From assembly GCA_016789305.1 (NCBI GenBank), contig JAEURJ010000023.1, positions 558,001 through 622,000 on the forward strand: a stretch of DNA of 64,000 bases, given 5' to 3'. Below the pieces are notes generated by a model, which was not told the origin of the DNA, did not search any database, and worked only from the letters and a program-made list of their open reading frames with translations. A program made the position numbers and the translations under genes. The stretch is from Anaerolineales bacterium. Its GTDB lineage: Bacteria > Chloroflexota > Anaerolineae > Anaerolineales > Villigracilaceae. Below, in pieces: positions 60,179 to 64,000 of this stretch. How positions within the stretch are numbered: the stretch's first letter is position 1; each line of letters starts with the position of its first letter.

Positions 60179-61024
60179 TTATAGATCATCCATCCCGTCA
60201 TACTCGGAGTATTTGACCGTATTCCTGCCGTCGTTCTTGGCCGCATACATCAACACATCGGCCAATTTGATCAATTGATCCGTGGTTTTCGGGGCTGTTT
60301 TACAGGTGACAATCCCAACGCTGAAAGTGACGGGCCATTTTTTGTGCTGCATTTCCTCGCGAAGAATCCCCTGGATCTTGCTGAAAACGATGCGGGCGGA
60401 CTTTTGATCGGTCTCGGGGAATAGGAGCGCAAATTCGTCGCCGCCCAAACGCGCAATAAAATCCGACTTTCGAATGTTCTTCCTGATCGAATTCGCGAAT
60501 TGGATCAAAAGCTGGTCACCTGCCGGGTGCCCAAAGCGGTCATTCACAGACTTAAAATTGTCGATATCGATATAGGCGATAGTGAACGGGCGTTGGCTGC
60601 GCTGAAAACGGTCGATCTCCATTTGCAGGATCTCGTAGAAATAACGCGCGTTGATCGAGGTGGTCAGCTGGTCGGTACGGGTCAACTCCATTGAATTCTT
60701 CAACGAGGACAACAGGACCGTGATAATGGCAAAAAAGGCAAGACGAATGAAGGAATTCCAGATCGGGACCAGTGGGGAGGAATAGGTTTGCCCGGTAACG
60801 CTTTCAGCCGCCAGCCAGACAAAGGCACTGATCAGGGAGGAAACCAGCCCCCATCTTCGGTTGGTGCCCCAGGTGATCATGGCAATGGGCAACACATAGA
60901 ACACGGAGAACGCGAACTCGGACCCCGAAAGGTAATCGGCAACGCCGATGATACAAATTAATATCATCCCCAGAAAGACAAGCAGGGGTTTATTTTGTTT
61001 CTCGAGCCATGCCGCAATATTCAT
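60179..61024 (-). CDS. Membrane diguanylate cyclase (GGDEF)
   Basis: A 281-residue enzyme that makes the second messenger c-di-GMP. About four to five membrane helices span residues 12-110. The GGDEF domain (about 118-275) has an intact RLGGDEFALLF and the inhibitory I-site RKSD five residues before it. YIDIDNFKSVNDRFGH supplies the metal and GTP-binding residues. It starts 9 bases after the surface protein gene. Confidence 0.94.
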   Translation of the reverse strand: MNIAAWLEKQNKPLLVFLGMILICIIGVADYLSGSEFAFSVFYVLPIAMITWGTNRRWGLVSSLISAFVWLAAESVTGQTYSSPLVPIWNSFIRLAFFAIITVLLSSLKNSMELTRTDQLTTSINARYFYEILQMEIDRFQRSQRPFTIAYIDIDNFKSVNDRFGHPAGDQLLIQFANSIRKNIRKSDFIARLGGDEFALLFPETDQKSARIVFSKIQGILREEMQHKKWPVTFSVGIVTCKTAPKTTDQLIKLADVLMYAAKNDGRNTVKYSEYDGMDDL

Positions 61025-61033
61025 TTTTTCTAT

Positions 61034-63097
61034 CTATTCGACAAATGATTCCCATTTACTGCGATTCGCTGGGACAAAGACATCATTGCCCCAGCCGCTG
61101 GCATCCCAGAACATCGTGCGCCACAGGTTGGCGCCGTATCCGCGGCATTCCGCGATCAGGAAGGCTTCGGGAAGTGTATCGGGCAGGTCACAAACAGGAG
61201 ACTCAAAGCCTGCATCGGGCATGACGGGAACTTCGCCATCCCGTGAATTGATCAGATTGGGCGTGGGGATGCAATCCTCATACCAGGAGCCGCTGCCATC
61301 GGGGAAAAGCCGGCACACGGACTGGTCCTCGACCTTTGCGATCTTATACGTGCGCGAGTCATACACCTTGTTGTTGGAATTCAACAAGCGGACCGTGTCG
61401 CCGCCGTCGCTGAGCAGGATGTTGGTCTGCAAGCCGTAGAATGCGATCCGCTCTCCGGGCTTCAAGGTGACGCTGGGCAGCGTAAATGGATTGGACCCCA
61501 GGTTTGCCTCGTCATCGAGCTTCCAACCGCCCAGGTTGATATCCACGGGCCCCAGGTTCTTGATCTCGATGAACTCGTCGAAGACATCGACGTTTCCATC
61601 CTGATTCCAATCGAAGCCGGGGCGGGGGAGGAATTCGTTGATCACAGGCCGGCCCACGGGAACAGCCGTTGGCAAGGGAGTGGAAGTACGTGTGGAAGTG
61701 GCGGTTCGGCTCGGCGTGGGCGTGACAGCGGCCGCCCAGTTCTGTGCTCGTGGCGTTCCGTTCATGGCTCTTGGATTTGTCGTGCAATTCACACTCACTG
61801 TACAGCCGTTGGGAAGGCCGGCATCCAGCCCATTCTTGACCACGCCCGTATTGGTAAGCCAGGTCGTGGGGCTGTCTGAAACGATCACCCCGCTTTTCAT
61901 CAAGCGTTCCATGCTGCCAAACGTGGAGGTGCTGCCGGCAGGCCATGAACCGCCATCGATATTGGCAGAGTCAATTCGTATTCCATTGTTTTCCAAATAC
62001 AGTTTTTCGCCGCTGTTCGAGAGCTCCCCTGTATAGATCTGGTCTGCAGTGATATCGGAAACCGTGGTGTCATCCGTGCGTTCCAGCAGGAAGTAGCCAT
62101 CGTCCTGAATGACCCCGCTCAAACTGATGGAAGGAGAACCATCCTCGGAGCGCAGCACCCATCCAGTTAAATTGGTACAACCAATGCCGCCGGCGGGATT
62201 GTATATTTCGATCCATTCATCTCCCGTGCTGGCGGCAGTCCCAGCCCATGCAATTTCGTTGATGACCAGGGAAAGGGGCGTTGAGGTGTTGGAGAGAGTA
62301 CAGTTTGGAGTTAATGTAATTGTGGGGGTTGATGTCGTTGTAAAAGTAGCTGTAGCAGAACCAGTTGGAGTTGAGGTCCCAGTTTCTGTGGGAGTAGTTG
62401 TAATGGTAGGCGTTTCGGTGTTTGTCGGAGTAGCTGTTGACGGAGCACATGAAGAAATAGCACTCGATGAATTTTGTGGATTGCTAGTAGAACTATTCCA
62501 TATAAAATCCGATAAATTGTTTTCTGTATCTTCACAGTTACCACCAATCCCTACTACAATGCGTTCGTAACTTTGATTCGCTGTTCCACTTAACTCTCCT
62601 AGTACGGCCCCTTCTTTATATGCTGAATTATTGTTCATTCCAACTTGATCTATAGGAGTAACCAGATCAAACGAAGTGAAAATCGCTATACCACCATCAT
62701 CACTGATGCCCGTTCCATAAGTTGTATCTGCAGTACCAGCATAAGTACTTCCAGTATGGGTTATTAAGTAATAACCACCAGCAGGAATAACGGTGCTAGC
62801 TGGTATCGTTTTGCGATTGCTGGTACCTGGTATAGGCGTATTTGCATTTGAACCCCAAACTTGCCACCCACTAATATCAATTGATGATAAGGTAGGGTTA
62901 TGTAATTCAATAAATTCATCATTCCCTCCTAACTGTCCCCTTGTCCTAAACTCACTAATAACAATATGGTTTGCAAGCGTTTTATAGGGAGCAGCCCCCA
63001 CCTGCTGCTCCACGCGCGGAACGAAGAGCCCAGCGCAGAGCAAAGTCAACAGGGCCGAAGCGAGGAGCGCGCGAAAGAGTGGGGCTTGTTTTTGCAT
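61034..63097 (-). CDS. Secreted surface protein with three lamin-tail domains
   Basis: A 687-residue exported protein. A signal peptide (residues 1-35) is followed by three lamin-tail (LTD) domains at about 42-190, 275-440 and 490-625, each with a pattern like ISEFRTRG...DEFIELHNP...ISGWQVWG. Thr/Pro/Ser-rich linkers separate them (about 222-265 and 460-480). The C-terminal 60 residues contain several Cys. LTDs in bacterial surface proteins are thought to bind envelope or DNA components. The DNA of the N-terminal part is clearly more AT-rich than the rest, suggesting recombination. Confidence 0.85.
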   Translation of the reverse strand: MQKQAPLFRALLASALLTLLCAGLFVPRVEQQVGAAPYKTLANHIVISEFRTRGQLGGNDEFIELHNPTLSSIDISGWQVWGSNANTPIPGTSNRKTIPASTVIPAGGYYLITHTGSTYAGTADTTYGTGISDDGGIAIFTSFDLVTPIDQVGMNNNSAYKEGAVLGELSGTANQSYERIVVGIGGNCEDTENNLSDFIWNSSTSNPQNSSSAISSCAPSTATPTNTETPTITTTPTETGTSTPTGSATATFTTTSTPTITLTPNCTLSNTSTPLSLVINEIAWAGTAASTGDEWIEIYNPAGGIGCTNLTGWVLRSEDGSPSISLSGVIQDDGYFLLERTDDTTVSDITADQIYTGELSNSGEKLYLENNGIRIDSANIDGGSWPAGSTSTFGSMERLMKSGVIVSDSPTTWLTNTGVVKNGLDAGLPNGCTVSVNCTTNPRAMNGTPRAQNWAAAVTPTPSRTATSTRTSTPLPTAVPVGRPVINEFLPRPGFDWNQDGNVDVFDEFIEIKNLGPVDINLGGWKLDDEANLGSNPFTLPSVTLKPGERIAFYGLQTNILLSDGGDTVRLLNSNNKVYDSRTYKIAKVEDQSVCRLFPDGSGSWYEDCIPTPNLINSRDGEVPVMPDAGFESPVCDLPDTLPEAFLIAECRGYGANLWRTMFWDASGWGNDVFVPANRSKWESFVE

Positions 63098-63224
63098 GAA
63101 TTTAGGTGTGGATTCTGCTTCCAGTGCCGCACCAATTCTCGGCGGCGTATGAAGCGGAACGTCCCTTGGCGAAATTATACCCGCCTTGGGCGTGAGAATA
63201 TCCGCCCTTTGTATCTATTATCCA

Positions 63225-63264
63225 CTAAAAAAAGAAGAGACAGCCTTCCTGAAAGGGCCGTCTC
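63225..63264 (-). terminator. Intrinsic terminator of spoVS
   Basis: GAGACAGCC (63237-63245) pairs with GGCCGTCTC (63256-63264) with one mismatch, and on the minus strand it is followed by a run of T at 63235-63225. Confidence 0.82.
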
Positions 63265-63281
63265 CTGTAAATTCTTTTCTG

Positions 63282-63542
63282 TTATCTGGGTTCGACCACC
63301 AGTTTGATGGCGGTGCGTGTCTTTTCCTCGATCTCCACATCCACAAACTCAGGGATGCACACCACATTGATCTCGTCGGTCTTGAGATAATTGATGGCCA
63401 GCACCAAGGCTTTGACAGCCTGATTGACCGCGCCAGCACCGATCGCCTGTACTTCAGCGCGCTTGTGCTCGCGAAAAACACCCGCGATGGCCCCAGCGAC
63501 TGCAGAGGTACGGGAGTTGGCTGAAACTTTGATCACTTCCAT
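63282..63542 (-). CDS. spoVS: Stage V sporulation protein S (SpoVS)-like protein
   Basis: An 86-residue protein matching SpoVS along its length: MEVIKVSANSRTSAVAGAIA at the start and IPEFVDVEIEEKTRTAIKLVVEP at the end. SpoVS is an Alba-like fold protein widespread also in non-sporulating bacteria. The ATG at 63542 has GGGAGGTTGCC upstream. No other sporulation genes are seen, so a nucleic-acid-binding or regulatory role is likelier. It lies right next to the DnaA-box region. Confidence 0.95.
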   Translation of the reverse strand: MEVIKVSANSRTSAVAGAIAGVFREHKRAEVQAIGAGAVNQAVKALVLAINYLKTDEINVVCIPEFVDVEIEEKTRTAIKLVVEPR

Positions 63543-63599
63543 GGCAACCTCCCAAGGTTGGCTAAGAGGGGACGACAATAGTTTTCGGGATTCTACAGT

Positions 63600-64000
63600 A
63601 ATCTCGATTCATTATCCTTATTGTAATTATATAGATATGGAATAGTAATATTAGTAGGGCCTGTGGAGAGTGTGGATAAAAGAGATTCACCCCCACATAC
63701 AGACGGACTCATCACGCATCCCACCAAACCTGCGGTTGATTCGACTTTTCAATCATTCGCCACGCTGTGGATTGAATCTGGATAACTTATCCACAATCTG
63801 CGCGGTTATCAACAGTTTCCACAAGCTTTCCATATATTGGATTTTAAAGAAATCACCCCCCATATCTGGGGGGTAAGCATTTGGGGTTATCCGATGGTTA
63901 TTCGAACAAACGGTCTTATTGTCCACAGGCAGAGGTGTTTCTCCACAGTTTTTAGGGACTTTTCCACAGGCTGGGCGATTTATCCTAATATTTTGACTAG
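63600..64000. other. oriC: Probable chromosomal replication origin (oriC), right end cut
   Basis: This non-coding stretch holds at least nine DnaA-box matches. Perfect boxes are at 63671-63679 (TGTGGATAA) and 63787-63795 (TTATCCACA). One-mismatch boxes are at 63806-63814 (TTATCAACA), 63919-63927 (TTGTCCACA), 63939-63947 (TTCTCCACA) and 63960-63968 (TTTTCCACA). Weaker ones are at 63662-63670, 63766-63774 and 63815-63823. An AT-rich segment at 63607-63660 could be the unwinding element. A CCCCCC/GGGGGG hairpin lies at 63855-63874. No gene is seen. dnaA is expected just beyond the window, but that cannot be seen. Confidence 0.85.

Overview
The window looks like a chromosomal segment from a Chloroflexota bacterium, most likely class Anaerolineae. 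This is inferred from gene content: SpoVS without sporulation genes, FtsK, a methylmalonyl-CoA mutase module, a KdpFABC operon with its own KdpDE, lamin-tail-domain surface proteins with Thr/Pro linkers, and -10 boxes placed only a few bases before start codons. No rRNA, CRISPR array or transposase was seen.

Region 1 (1 to about 20.8 kb) is accessory DNA, probably an integrated conjugative or plasmid-like element whose left end lies outside the window. Nearly everything is on the minus strand. Reading right to left it holds a maintenance module (ParA, a ribbon-helix-helix partner, a replication initiator that begins with a DnaA domain-I-like region, a two-OB-fold SSB, a small membrane protein, and a winged-helix/PD-(D/E)XK-like protein). 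Next come a Fic protein and a membrane protein, then a plus-strand pair (J-domain-like protein and a WD40 double propeller). Last is a secretion operon mixing type IV secretion-like parts (VirB8-like, polytopic, small one-TM and VirB4-like proteins) with Tad-pilus-like parts (CpaB, CpaE, CpaF). A class II tRNA-Leu-like sequence with a poor acceptor stem sits at the right border, and a degenerate tRNA-like sequence lies inside the secretion operon.

Region 2 (20.9-29.5 kb) is core housekeeping: a membrane-anchored coiled-coil protein, Fpg, Prs, MeaB, a B12-binding mutase subunit, FtsK, RNase Z and PfkA, mostly with clear intrinsic terminators.

Region 3 (29.5-42.7 kb) is a potassium island: a truncated KdpD-like kinase with a KdpE-like regulator, a stress-protein-like membrane protein, a KimA-like K+ transporter, and a minus-strand operon of a 32-aa protein, kdpF, kdpA, kdpB, a 57-aa protein, kdpC, kdpD and kdpE. 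The small membrane genes overlap their downstream neighbours by ATGA, so they appear translationally coupled.

Region 4 (42.8-60.1 kb) covers the cell envelope and redox: a class A PBP-like protein lacking catalytic residues in both domains, ComEC, a lipoprotein, a peptidase S51-like protein, a STAS protein, an MFS exporter, and an extracytoplasmic thiol/redox set (CcdA, two TlpA-like lipoproteins, a two-component system, MsrP/MsrQ, a DsbA-like protein). A deoxynucleoside kinase and small Cys-rich proteins follow.

Region 5 (60.2-64.0 kb) has a diguanylate cyclase, a three-domain lamin-tail surface protein, SpoVS, and finally an AT-rich, DnaA-box-rich non-coding stretch that is very probably the chromosomal oriC.
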